A DNA stretch of 64,000 nucleotides from Hydractinia symbiolongicarpus (Eukaryota > Cnidaria > Hydrozoa > Anthoathecata > Hydractiniidae): assembly GCF_029227915.1 (NCBI RefSeq), contig NC_079882.1, positions 7,564,001 through 7,628,000 on the forward strand, read 5' to 3'. The notes below the pieces were generated by a model. That model was not told the origin of the DNA, did not search any database, and saw only the letters and a list, made by a program, of their open reading frames with translations. The translations under genes were made by a program, and so were the position numbers. Of this stretch, positions 46,133-57,800 are shown piece by piece. Positions within the stretch are counted from its first letter, which is position 1; every line of letters starts with the position of its first letter.

Positions 46133-46891
46133 TTAAAGTTGATTGGTACACTCTGCATATTGGCTGCCAGAATTCCACACGCATCCTTGCTTTGAACTTC
46201 CACAACTGCGGTGTTTCATCGAGCATTCATCGATCGGTTTATCCCATGTAACATTCCATTTGCACGAGCTTTTGCGATCACAGTATCCATCAACGCAAGT
46301 AGCTACAGCACAGTTACAATCGTACAACCCATTGATACCAAGCTTCATTTGTTTTGTTACATCATGCCATTTACTATTCATATCACAAATACTGGTTTGC
46401 ATTTGACCATCAACCAATCTTCCAGCAAGTAAATATTTTTCTCCTTTGTTAAAGAATTTTCCGCAGTTGTTTATCGTGTCTTGAGCATGCGTGTAAAAAA
46501 CTGGATTTTTGAGAAGATGTTGAATTTTGTCTTTCCCCTTGAAAATTTTGACAACAGAGATACTGTAGTATGCCATTCTTGGAGGTGGTATTCCCATCTG
46601 GACAAACAGTTCGTAATTCTTGACGAAAGTATAGCGACGTCTGGACGTAACAATTGCTTTCAGCACTAAAAGTAAAGATTCCATTTAAACATAAAATTTA
46701 TCTTGTCCTTGCTTAATGAATTCAAAATCATTGGATAATACAATATTTAAAAATATATATCATAATAGGGAGAAATACTTACCAAATTCTGATTTACAAA
46801 ACGCATTTTGTGGATGTGTCGGCATGCACATACAACTTTCAGCGACACCCAGGTATCCTGCAAACAAAAACACAATTGGTAAAACTCTCAT
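46133..46891 (-). CDS. TIMP-like tissue inhibitor of metalloproteinases, copy 2
   Basis: Exon 1 (46783-46891) and exon 2 (46133-46665) join in phase 1, giving 213 residues. The signal peptide (MRVLPIVFLFAGYLGVAES) is followed by the same CMCMPTHPQNAFC amino terminus as copy 1, so Cys1 is free after cleavage and can block metalloproteinase zinc. Exon 2 differs from copy 1 at only a handful of residues, for example I for A in LKAIVTS, R for W, Y for F in NPVFYTH, L for M in INGLYDC. All Cys positions shared by the domains are kept. Its intron is 117 bases against 193 in copy 1. The C-terminus ends AECTNQL. Together with the gene at 10.3 kb it forms an inverted pair about 35 kb apart, with the receptor, Cys-rich peptide and CIP2A genes between. 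Confidence 0.92.
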
Positions 46892-46972
46892 CTTTAGTTT
46901 AAAAAATTCTATTACGTACTGCACTCTGCTCGTATTGCTTTCTCTATCTGGTGATTTGGTGTATTTTTCATC

Positions 46973-46981
46973 ATTTATATA
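46973..46981 (-). promoter_or_regulatory. Candidate TATA box of the second TIMP gene
   Basis: TATATAAAT on the minus strand, 82-90 bases before the ATG at 46,891, the same word as upstream of copy 1. Confidence 0.5.
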
Positions 46982-46999
46982 CACAGCAAATTATGAAAT

Positions 47000-48570
47000 A
47001 ATCTTGATAAAAAATGACGTAGTATTCTGTAATATTCTATTCTCAAAAATGACACAGGATTACCATTAAACATAATTATCCATAGATGGACATCTCATTT
47101 AAAAGGCTGAAAGATTAAGGCTAATATTACGTTTATCTTACTTTAATAACATTGGATTATTATTACTAATGCATTCCACTCTTGCACGAATACTACGTGT
47201 ACTTGCAACATATATTTTAAGCTTGTGATGATCTTGTTGTCAACGTGATAAATCTTGTCATTATATTTTGTTTGTTTTCTTCCCTTATTTGTTAAATATT
47301 TACATGCGTGTTTCCAAATTTACAGTCTTTAAAAAACCCTTTGTTTACACTTTAGCTGCAACAACGACACAAAGGCATGTGGGAAGGTGATTATATTTTT
47401 TGTTCTGCTGCGGAGTCGTGATAAAGTTAAGTGGTTATCCTTTTGACACTTTAGTAGCCACGACGCAAACACAGATTTTCTTATGTTTGCCACTTATAGC
47501 CTGTATAACACCTAAATGAACATATAAATATTATCGAAATCTGACTTTTATTGAATTGTGGAAACTTTACTTTAAGGAAATGCCACTGATTCCAACCCTC
47601 AACACTTTTTTTTATTACTCCCTAACAAAACCCCTGTGTTGACGTCAAAAGTATCTGTTAAGCTTAATGTATCAATTTCTTTTATAAAGTTAAGAACTTA
47701 TACATGGCAGCAACTCTGACACTATCCTACAATACTTCAAACTCTCATCCTTCCCCCTATATTTTCTTTTGCTAAAATATTAGTCAAATAGAGGGTAAAG
47801 GTAGCCCAAACTTGCCTCTCTTTCTTCGAAACTCAAATGTTGATTAGTTGTTGTTCAATTTCCTTAAGAAGATCAAATTTGCAAAACATTTTTTACTCAG
47901 TAAGCTGATCTAAATAAATTTGTATGCCACGTAGGTAACTTTTAGAACAAGATATGTCTGCGCACTATTGTTTTTTTTAACCCTGTTTCTGGCCTATTTT
48001 TATTCATCTATTTATTAGGCTGGCGGTTGTTTTCCAGTTGTTTCATTTTTTGAAGGATTTAAGCCTTGTGTTGCTTATAAAGAAAAAAGCGTCTATTAAC
48101 TCTCACGTCAAAAACCAGCATTATGATAGTGTTTGATATAAATATCATTTTTCTCATTTTTGGTGTATTTTTTCCTTCGTTCTGCTTGTGGCAACTACGA
48201 CTTATTCAAGCAGATATTTCTATTTTGAAGGAACCTTAGGTAAAACGCTCTTCGGTTTCGTCGTATCCGTATATTACAACGACCTCAACTGTAGTGGAAT
48301 AGTAATAAAAAAAGTTTCTTTTAATTGCCCTTTCTTTAAATGCTGATATATCTTTAAAATATGTGTTGTGTTTCTTCACTCTCATGGTTTTGATGATTTT
48401 GAATTAGTCATGTTTAACGTCGGCGCAATAAGGTAAAATCTTCAGCTCTGTTCAGTCATAGTACATCTCGTGCAAAGAACTGCAGAAAATGCAAAAAACA
48501 ATTCTATTTCCGAGTTTAAGGTTAAAATTGGCAAATATTGAGAATTTTTGGCGTGAAGGAGTAAAGATCA
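47000..48570. other. No supported gene; possible upstream exons of the 48.6 kb gene
   Basis: A frame starting at about 48,122 (MIVFDINIIFLIFGVFF) is signal-peptide-like and precedes an AG-gtaaaac donor-like site, but a TAG sits in frame just before that donor. It could belong to the exon at 48,604 through an earlier donor. Other sequence is AT-rich without recognised features. Confidence 0.3.
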
Positions 48571-48603
48571 TTAATTGAAAATAATTTTTATATTTGTTGC
48601 CAG

Positions 48604-48858
48604 TTTGTTTGCATACATTATTTGGCTTATTTCCAATTAAGCAGTAGACAATTTGGCACTACCAAAACTTTAGAGACATTAAAGAAAAGAATTGTAATTT
48701 CTACAGCGCGACAGTGTTACAAACGATGCAGTATTCTCACTGGGATCCAATTCATGCCAAAAGTTAAGAAAATAAGTTTAAAACCCTTAAAGCAAACTTT
48801 ATGTAAAAGAACCAGAAAAGAATTATATGATTTTGCCATGATAGCAAAGCAAGAATGA
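48604..48858 (+). CDS. Terminal exon of an unrecognised basic protein
   Basis: After a strong acceptor (TATATTTGTTGCCAG) an open frame runs 84 codons to TGA with protein-like composition: RQFGTTKTLETLKKRIVIS, ARQCYKRC, PKVKKISLKPLKQTLCKRT, ending FAMIAKQE. It is Lys/Arg-rich with three Cys in the distal part. An AATAAA follows at about 48,878, at normal distance for a 3' end. The 5' exons are not located with certainty. Function is unknown; the basic nature is compatible with a small secreted or nucleic-acid-binding protein. Confidence 0.45.
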   Translation, partial: FVCIHYLAYFQLSSRQFGTTKTLETLKKRIVISTARQCYKRCSILTGIQFMPKVKKISLKPLKQTLCKRTRKELYDFAMIAKQE

Positions 48859-48877
48859 CAAGCGACAACTAGGCTGA

Positions 48878-48883
48878 AATAAA
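48878..48883 (+). terminator. Polyadenylation signal AATAAA
   Basis: AATAAA 20 bases after the TGA of the terminal exon at 48,604-48,858; supports that exon as a real 3' end. Confidence 0.5.
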
Positions 48884-49084
48884 GTTCAAAACAGCTCAAG
48901 TTGCTACTGACTCCAAGTCAAAAGTAATTAAAATTAAAAGCACTACCCGTCATTCAACATAATTCATTATCGTTCAACAAATAAAAAATGTTTACTTTTT
49001 ATGTCTGGATTATTTCCATAAGAAACAGGCAAATAGCAATGAGGCGGCTAAAAGTATCTAATCGTAAAATTACTACTCTTGGCC

Positions 49085-49230
49085 GGATATTTTTTTCGCA
49101 ACAATTATCTTTTGCGAATTAAAGGAAAAATGTTTTTGTGTTCGCAAACATTCGCGAACAGATGCCCTTTAAAAGTTTCGCAACAAAAATTTTAGCGAAT
49201 TTGACCAAATTTCGCGATTTTTTTTTGCCG
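49085..49230. repeat. Dispersed repeat rich in TTTCGCGAA words
   Basis: Contains GTTCGCAAACATTCGCGAAC, AAGTTTCGCAACAAAAATTT and CAAATTTCGCGATTTTTTTT. Related to 2,775-2,925 and less clearly to 33,430-33,550. Confidence 0.5.
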
Positions 49231-49659
49231 GTTTTGTAAGACAGAACAGTTTTTTGGGCTATTGACGTCGCTAAAGAAATTTGTACAAAATTATCTATAT
49301 TACAAAACTCACAACATTTAATTGCCACAAGAAAATTTAAAAAAGTGAACTCTATGTAAGATTACTAATTGCGATAATAAAGTTAGGCATACCAATCAGT
49401 ACAATATATTTACGTCACTTATGTCAAATAGCTTCCTTTCTAAGGAATCATAATTGATTGATTGACAGCATCTGTATGAATGGCAGTGATTAAAACATTA
49501 ACAAACCAAGATTGTTTTCGAAACGTGACCACAAAAATTTTGGTACCACTGCTAGGCAACTAACTGAAAAATAATATTTGTTTTGAAATTATTACTCTAA
49601 GTACGGACTGTTGTATAACAAAAACACAAACAACTTGAACTAATGTTTCTGTAACAAAA

Positions 49660-49708
49660 AACTAACTAACTAACTAACTAACTTACTAACTAACTAACTA
49701 ACTAACTA
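49660..49708. repeat. (ACTA)n microsatellite
   Basis: About a dozen units of AACT, with one interruption (CTTACT). Confidence 0.9.
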
Positions 49709-49714
49709 AGTTAA

Positions 49715-51060
49715 CAAACAAAATTACTTATTTCAAAAAATACACACTACAGTTAAGTGTAGGTCGGAGGTCACATTCTTTTTCTTCTGAGAACCATGTT
49801 TCAGTAATTTGTGTGTCCCATAAAGGACTTTTCATTTAAATTTTAGAATAATACACGCGGCTATATTTCCAAAATTTTAAATATTCTTAGCAAGAAAGAT
49901 ACTATATAGATGCTTTTATCTTGCAATTATCAGGCTTGCAATGCTTATGAAATGAACAATCTACAATATTAGACACTACAGCAATAAACTAAACTTACAA
50001 AGTATTACTCAATGGCAATTAATATTATTTATCTTTTCTATTTTGTAGATGGATTAGTTAATACACAAAATAATGAATAAACAAGACATTCATTTAGGGA
50101 CAGTCAGGGGAAGGATATAGGTTGTTTTTTTTAATGATGAAAATAGCTACAAAGACACTAAATCTTCTGTTAAGGGCACTCAAACCAAATTGCATTTAGG
50201 GGCGTTGTAAGCTCCGATAAAAAAGCGACGCTTTTAACGACCCAGTGATACTTGAGCTCGAAAGAAACGGTAGATCTAAATGAGCACGGGGTGGTTATAA
50301 AACAGGAGTAGGAAGGGCGGAATGGGGAATTTTAATTTGTATGTTCAGTGTATATTCACAAAAAGGATAAACAGACCAGTAAATTTTTTTGAAGGTTATT
50401 TGGAAATATTTATTATAATCGTATTTAGGATCAACGATAAGCTCTAATGTCTAGACAACAAGTTAATAATTATGTGTTGACTCTGAAGAGATTATAACTT
50501 AGTCTTCTGAACATGATTGCTGTTTACATATGATCTAAGGTATTTTATCGTTGATATGTGAGCCTAAACAATAGATAGTCTTGATATCCCAACTCATGGC
50601 TATGCTCAGACCGTCTTATTTTGTCTCCATGTGACATAGCAATATTACCATTTCGGACCCATTTTTGCTACCGTAAATCACTTTCGATCTCAGAGTTCTT
50701 TGAAATAAACCTGATGTTTTATCTCCAAGAGAATGATCATAAATAACACAACTAATATTTCATAGTTAACTTATATATACTATAGATATAAACAGACTAC
50801 CCATATATGGTAAAACCATTATCAACATCAGTATTTGCTGCAATTCGTGCTTTCTTGACAATGATCAATAGAACACTTCATAATTTTAATTTCTTAACCT
50901 AACTTGTACTTCGCGCTGTATTAGAATTAGAGTAAATTAGCGCGAACGACACTAAACCACACTATATTCATTATATATATATAGGAAATTGGTAGCAAGA
51001 GTAATGACGAATATTTTGAAAGTACAGAACTTGACACCTTAAGCAAATTCAGTAGATGTC
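49715..51060. other. No gene seen
   Basis: AT-rich sequence without recognised protein, RNA or repeat. Confidence 0.4.
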
Positions 51061-51134
51061 ATTCTCGACTCCAGAGCTTTTTGAGATAAACTACTTTCGA
51101 GTCTTTCATCTCAAAGAGCTCTGGGGACGAGAAT
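51061..51134. mobile_element. Hairpin MITE of about 74 bp
   Basis: Almost the whole element is two inverted arms: ATTCTCGACTCCAGAGCTTT and TTGAGAT on the left; on the opposite strand the right end reads ATTCTCGTCCCCAGAGCTCT and TTGAGAT. Only about 18 bases separate the arms. It belongs to the CCCAGAG/CCCAGGG end family seen at 7,234 and 9,841. Confidence 0.75.
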
Positions 51135-52213
51135 ATTGTAACAGCAATAAAAAACCCTTTTCTGAACTATAACAAACGGTTTATAAAATATTTGTAACGA
51201 TAGGGTTTTTGTGATCAGGTTTTCGTATAGTGAAATGTTTCTTTGAAATCGAAAAAATTAACTTTTTTGGTTGCGTTTGGAGAGAAAACTATTTTTACTT
51301 AAAAAAAGGATAAATCGGAGGTATTTAATCCAACCTTTGGTATAAGAAACGGCGAAAAAAAGAGAGAAAGAGTATTTATGCTGACGCTAATCGCCAATGT
51401 GTGTGAAAACTTTTTAACGCTGGAGATGCACGGATATTTGCGGGAAAATCAATTTAAAATATGTTAAGAAAATTAGATACCGTGGTATATATATACGGGA
51501 GATTAATCGTTTCACAAATTTTCTCGAATGGGTAAAATATATATATTTTACTAAATTGGACAAGTTAAAAAATATTGCCTACTAAAATTTTTCTTATCCT
51601 TTTCATGAAAAATAAATTATTGAGTCAAATTTTGCATATGTTTTTTTGGTTAATAAGGTTTTAATGAATATTTTACGGGTATTGATTTTCACACGCAATT
51701 ATTGCTATACAGGCGAAAATTAAGATAGGATTGTTTTTACGTATCCTTCTATAAATTGCGAGTTTTTTCACAATATGTCTCATGTTATCTTTCCTGTCTT
51801 TAGTTCCAGTGGCACATAATACATAAATCACACTCGGGAAATTATCGCCGTGACACAAATATCAAAATTGCACAATGGATTATAACATAGTTGGACCTTA
51901 TCGTTATCAACCATATTTTGAACTTATCCATTTCGATTCTAAGAATGACTTTTAACTTCATCCTTCCGTAGGTGTGAGCAAGAAGCAATAAAGTGAGGCT
52001 ACGTCACTCATTTGGAAGTTTATCAAAGCACTGTTAAAGCAAAACGGATAATAAAAGCTATTTTTTATATTTCTGTCATCCTTGATAAAATGTTTTAAAA
52101 AATTTATCAGTTAGATTTTATTCTTTCGCATGACTTTCTTCGTTGACATGAAGGATCATCAACTCATATTATATGCAGCATGTTTCATTCGAACAAACCT
52201 TAAGCCGCTTTTA

Positions 52214-52264
52214 CACGATCAAATTTTATATGACATACTATAAAATCATATAAATTTGATCGTG
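52214..52264. repeat. Inverted repeat CACGATCAAATTT
   Basis: CACGATCAAATTTTATATGA and its near-complement TCATATAAATTTGATCGTG are separated by about 13 bases, forming a likely hairpin. The flank repeats ATATGAT words. Confidence 0.75.
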
Positions 52265-53400
52265 AACATACGTTATATGATGAAAATTTCTATGTCCTAT
52301 TTTTTATATGATATATGATCATATAAACATATTGTCTTCTATTGAAATTGAGATTATAACCAATGAAAAGCCCTTGCAGGCTAAAAGATTTCGGATTCTT
52401 TTTCGTGTGCAATTTTGTTTCCTATATATACCGTCCGAGGTCGCCAGTAGCCTGTTTTGTATAGACCTTCTACAATCATGTTCTGTCATTTCAAATAAAC
52501 AGGTATTATCTTGCAAATGTTTCATGTAGTGCATGAGATACAGGCTAGAACAAACTAGTGTGTTACTTTTAGCGGGCAAAGCAAGAGTCATATAGCCCAA
52601 AGCGGTAAAAAAATGCAAGTAAATCAGACTTCAGAATCAGATGCTTGTGGAAACATTTCTTCTGGTCGCAGTGACCAGGCGAAAGAGTAGGATCCAATCC
52701 TATTAACACGCCATTTGCCAGTTGCCAACCAAACAAATTGCTTGGATTTTTTAAGGTTTTAATTTTTGATTTATTTCGACCTGGTTTTGAAATTATTTCA
52801 ATGTTATTAGTATATCTTTAAGCATTTCTGCTGTATAACTGAACGTACCTTTTGCAACTTATCGTAGATCTTTAAAAAATTTCAGTTATATTAGAATTAA
52901 GGTCTCCCTGAATGTACAAAAAGTAATCTGTGAAAATTAATACTTAACAATACTGTGCTATACTTAACATTCGTAAGAAAGAAAGGAAGACGTTTTAGCA
53001 TATCAACTTTTAAGTATTATTGTTTATGGTGTAGCGATATTTCTCAAATGTTTTATTATACCTGTGACATGACTAAAATCTTTATCCAGTTTAAGATATC
53101 TAGGTTGTTTAATTTTCAGTTAACCCATTCCCTCCTACAGAAATCCCTCATATTTCCTCGGGTAAAAAACGGCATTATTGACATTAACACTCAAGGCCTA
53201 ATAGAAACCTGACCCTGGATCAAATTGTCTTAAATTTTCTCCCTTCTTTTATCACAGATACTTAGTTAAGAAAATATGTGGAAAAATTTTTCAAAAAATA
53301 TTTTAATCATCATACAGGATTGAAAAAAAATTGTTTTTGTTTTTTTGATTTTTAAAAAAAATAATTATGCCTTAGAAAGCATATTTAAATATAATACAGC

Positions 53401-53430
53401 TGCATATGACTGCATATGACTGCATATGAC
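53401..53430. repeat. (TGCATATGAC)3 tandem repeat
   Basis: Three perfect 10-bp units; each contains the palindrome CATATG. Confidence 0.9.
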
Positions 53431-54098
53431 TAGTCTAGACTAGATGACAATAGTTAAAGCTGTTCCGCACATGTCAAAGATTTTTAGCTGTTCCATGGAA
53501 ACGGTCAGATTGACTGTAACAAAGGGAAAGCGTGATGCGTGATAAGGATGAAACAATTTAACTCGAACACAAAACGTATTGATGTTTTTATAATCTGTTA
53601 AAACAATTTTAGACAGTTGACATTATCCTTTTAGACTTCTTTGACTCATTCTTTAGCTCAGAAGTCCGGTTTCTATGCTAGCGCTAACACATAAAACATG
53701 TTATGTAATAAGTAAAGAGTAAAAACCAAGTGTAAAAAAGTATGATATGACATATAAATATCTTTCCACAACAAGGTTAATCCTTCGAGTAGTCCAAAAC
53801 AGTATGATACAGTTCAAAACACTTGTCCGGGTGAAGCCCCGGGCTGGACGGGCAAAAGCGACAAATAACAGCACCTTTTTTTTGTCCAAAAGAAAGTCTA
53901 AAATGCCCTTATTTATTGTCAGTTATTTGTCAGTTATCTTAAGTCGAAGCCAAAGCTGAAGTTCCGTGAGCCTGGAGGCAGTACGTCGAGTTTGAGAAGA
54001 CTTGTGGTGCGAGTTTGTGAATTTTTTTTTGTCAAAAATCGAAAAGTCTCGATATTTATGTGGGTGATTGTAGATAGGGTTCTGATACACTCGGAAAA

Positions 54099-54153
54099 GC
54101 CGTTATCATTAGCGATTAAGTTAGGTACTAACTTAATCGCTAATGATAACGGC
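54099..54153. repeat. Perfect 26-bp-arm palindrome
   Basis: The left arm 54,099-54,124 begins GCCGTTATCATTAGCGATTA and the right arm 54,128-54,153 is its exact complement, with a 3-base GTA loop. A perfect match over 26 pairs in non-coding DNA implies recent origin or selection. Confidence 0.95.
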
Positions 54154-54807
54154 TTGCAAGAAGTTTAGGCATTTATTAGAATCAATGAAGCCATCACATT
54201 GAATTTTTGAGGTTAAATACATGGTAAGTAGTTTTTTTTTTCACGTGGGTCATTAGAGACGGTGTAGTCCATGCAACTTGCTTAGCTAAAGTAGATGGTT
54301 CAATTCTTCCCCATGCATTCCCATTTTTGTTATTTTAAATTAACTCTCCTAAAAACCACGTCAGTCAAGTAGAATTTAGGCTCATAAGAATTAATTAGAA
54401 TCATATTTTTGTCTTAAGGGAGAGAGTGGAAAGGGTGTTAATTATTTATCTATTTATTACTGTTTCTATATCCTTATAAATTATAAAAAAAATTGTAAAA
54501 AATTGTAAATATAAGTTGCAATAGTTTATAATCAATTATGAATTTTGAAAACATAGATTTCTCTAGTTATTTAGACTCAGATAAAAACACAAAAAACAGT
54601 CTGTTCAAATACAATCATCAGTGGAGTAACTATATCCTATAGCGAGCGTCGTGTTTAAGTCAGTTACACGCATAAAAACAACCACTTAATTCATATCGTT
54701 AGTTGAAAAACGGTTCCTTGTGAGTTCAGAATGCTCACCCACTTCATTCAACGGTCATTAAAAGGGAATAATCATCCACGATTTCTAATTTTCTGTTCAA
54801 CGCCAAG

Positions 54808-57800
54808 TTAGCAATATTTGGGAAACAATTCAAGTGATCCATCAGCAGCTGGCAATAAAAACATTTTATTACCGCTAATTAACGAATCCTTTTTAGATTC
54901 TTCACTCATTTGTATATATAGAAGTATGACGGTCAATGGAGTAAATGGAAAATCAATGTTCAATGCCAAAAACCTCTCCCTGTAGTCTGTAAGAAAACGT
55001 TTTCCCCACAGGATGTGATTTTCATAACAAGTGATTGCGTTACCACATGCCTCTTTGAAATAAGCAACAACTGGCAAAAAATCCAAATGAAACCTATTTA
55101 CTTCATATGCACAAAGTAAATAATTAATTATTTTCCTCCGTTGTCTAATGACAAAATCATTGTAACTCTCGTTTTCCTGGCTCGTCTCTAACAGGGATAC
55201 TTCACAAGGTTCAGGTGAAAAACCCTCTAAAAAATTTGTTGACCAAGACTTGTTCTTGCTTACATCGCTTGTAATAGGTATAATTTTTAGAGCTTTCTTT
55301 AATTTGTGTAATGCGTGAAAAAAATTAACAAAATTTAAAATCAGATCATTGTCAAAAAACACGTTGCCAACTGAGGTATCCTTTAAAAATTGACTCAACA
55401 GTACCAAAATTTGTTTCAAACCCTTTTGTTTTTCCGTGACTGGAGTATGCATGAAGCCATCTTTCCTTACACAGCAACAGAAAAACAACAGGATATTATA
55501 CAGCTCATAAGTAACCAAACCATGGCGATAACTATCATTTAACTGCTCATTATTTAACATTAATATTTTAAAATCATTTTCGGAGTTATTCTTTTCCATT
55601 GCATAAGATGATATATCTAAGGAGTTGTGCCAATTAACCATGCATAAAATGTTTAGCAAATTTCTATTCAAAACTTCAAAAGGCTTGAAACATTCTATAA
55701 TAAATTTGTTTAAGTTGTTGATGATTTCATTAATCTTAAAGGTTGTTGTCTCCATGACTTTATCTTCCACGTCACAAAATACATTCGATTCAGGTAAGAA
55801 ATAATTTGGTAATAACTTTTTCTTGCAAAATTCCAAGAGCTTTTCAAAAACGCTTTTCATAAGATAGTATAAATTATATTCGCTTGCGTTTAACTCTTCT
55901 TCACTTGCTTCATCTAGTCGCCATAAAAAGGTTGTTTTCAAAGCAAAACTTTGAATTTCTTCTTCAGTGAAACAATTAATGCAAAGCGATTTGCAAAGCA
56001 AATAAACCTTGCGATGTAGATCATTTAAATGAAGCATAAGAACTTGCTCAGGTGCAGAAAACGAAATTCTCCATTCCACGCTGGGATGTTTACTTTTCGG
56101 GTGAGCTTTTGGGACCAAGTAAAGTTTGCATTCTAACAAAAAAGAGAGAGAAAATATTGCGTTGTAAACATTTCCAATATAATAATGCTACAAGACCTTT
56201 ACATCTATAATGCTGACGAAGGATAGTTGAATCCACTTTGAGTTCAAAAACAGTTAAAGGTACTGTCCGATTAAAAATCAACTAAAATTTTGACAAAAAA
56301 TTCTTATTTGGAACTAATTTTTATAAAATAATTAAAGGTACTGTCCGATTAAAAATCAACTAAAATTTTGACAAAAAATTCTTATTTGGAACTAATTTTT
56401 ATAAAATAATTAAATAATTATTTGTTTTCTTTTCTAACACCAACTGAACAATATCTCATTCTTGTTTACAAAAAAGCATGCGGTCTCTCGCTTCGAGTGT
56501 TTATATGGATGGCGGATGATAGGCACTAAAGCGAGGCTGAAATAATATGTCGCGTGTGACGTATTTACCTGGAGCGCGCCGAACTGACCAAAATAGATAA
56601 AACGTGGGCCAGGGCTGATATTTTATTATATGTTTAAAAATTTTGGTAATTTTACCCCCTGAATTGGGAAAGACCGCTTTTTATGAATTATTCATATGGA
56701 ATTAAAAAATCGAAGGCGAGGGATGTGTCTATACCTTAAGGTAAACACACACTGTGCTAATTCTGTACGAACCTATAAGAAGCTTTCGCTAATAAAACTT
56801 GAAGTTCAATATGACTTTAGCCTTAGGGTTGCATAGTTGTTTCAGCTACTCTAAAGACAACCAATCAATAATTAAAAATTAGTTTCCTCTTCACTAGATG
56901 TCCCGCCACAGAGAGATTAGACTCAGATCGCACATTCAGTAAGGTTGAGAGGCAGAATAATGTCGTGGTGCGCTGTTGTGAATTGCACTAACAACAGTCG
57001 AAAAAAACAGGATAAAATTTTTTTTTCGCTGCTCAAGGATCCAAAAAAAAATCTTCCGTATAAGGAAAAACCAAAAGTCAGAGAAATATCTGAACGGAGG
57101 AAAGAAAAGGATGTTAAGGAGGTGAGTGGGGGCGGGTAACTAGGTGGTCGTTGGAAACTCTCTGTCATGGAGTGCCACCAAAGATGTTCACAGCGTACTC
57201 TTCAATAAAACCACCGCTCGGAATTCTTCGTGTTCCGTAATACATTTTTTATCTGAAAAATATTACAATATTACTCAATCACACTCGCATCTAAGAATTA
57301 CTCATGAAGGAGTAGAAACTTTTATACCATGTAATTGAAAATATTTAATAGAGTCCAGTCTTTTTCAGGAGAGGCGTGCGATCGCACGCGCACGCCTTGG
57401 CACACGCCTAAATCGTTTCAGGCGTGTGATTAATCGCACGCCTGAAAAATAAATATTGAGTTTTCAAGATCAACCTATAAAATCCATTTTGTAGCGTGCG
57501 ATGGCAGCCCTCGAAATAATTTTTGGACAGTCGTCAGACAAAACGTCCGATAGATTTCCGTATTGGTCGGACACTTTTAGATCTCAGAAATTATTGAATA
57601 GTCCTGGTCCTTTTAATCCACGAGCAAGCCTATTCATAGCCAACCTGACCATCCTAGCTAATTCACCGACTCCTTAGTTAAAAAACGACTTAGTTAAAAA
57701 AACTACGTAGACATAAATCTCTTTTGCCTGGCCCCTTCGTCGTTGGTAACCAGGTCTTACACAAGAAATCCAGCCATGCGGTTCTTAACTAATGCGGAGG

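Larger units (their letters stand above)
51140..54090. other. No gene; hairpins and short tandem repeat only
   Basis: No convincing coding frame. A hairpin (52,214-52,264) and a 10-bp tandem repeat (53,401-53,430) are listed separately. Confidence 0.4.

Noticed and set aside
46143-46669. Plus-strand frames opposite the second TIMP exon (and equivalents opposite the first)
   Set aside because: Shadows of the TIMP coding strand; they recur only because the two genes are duplicated.
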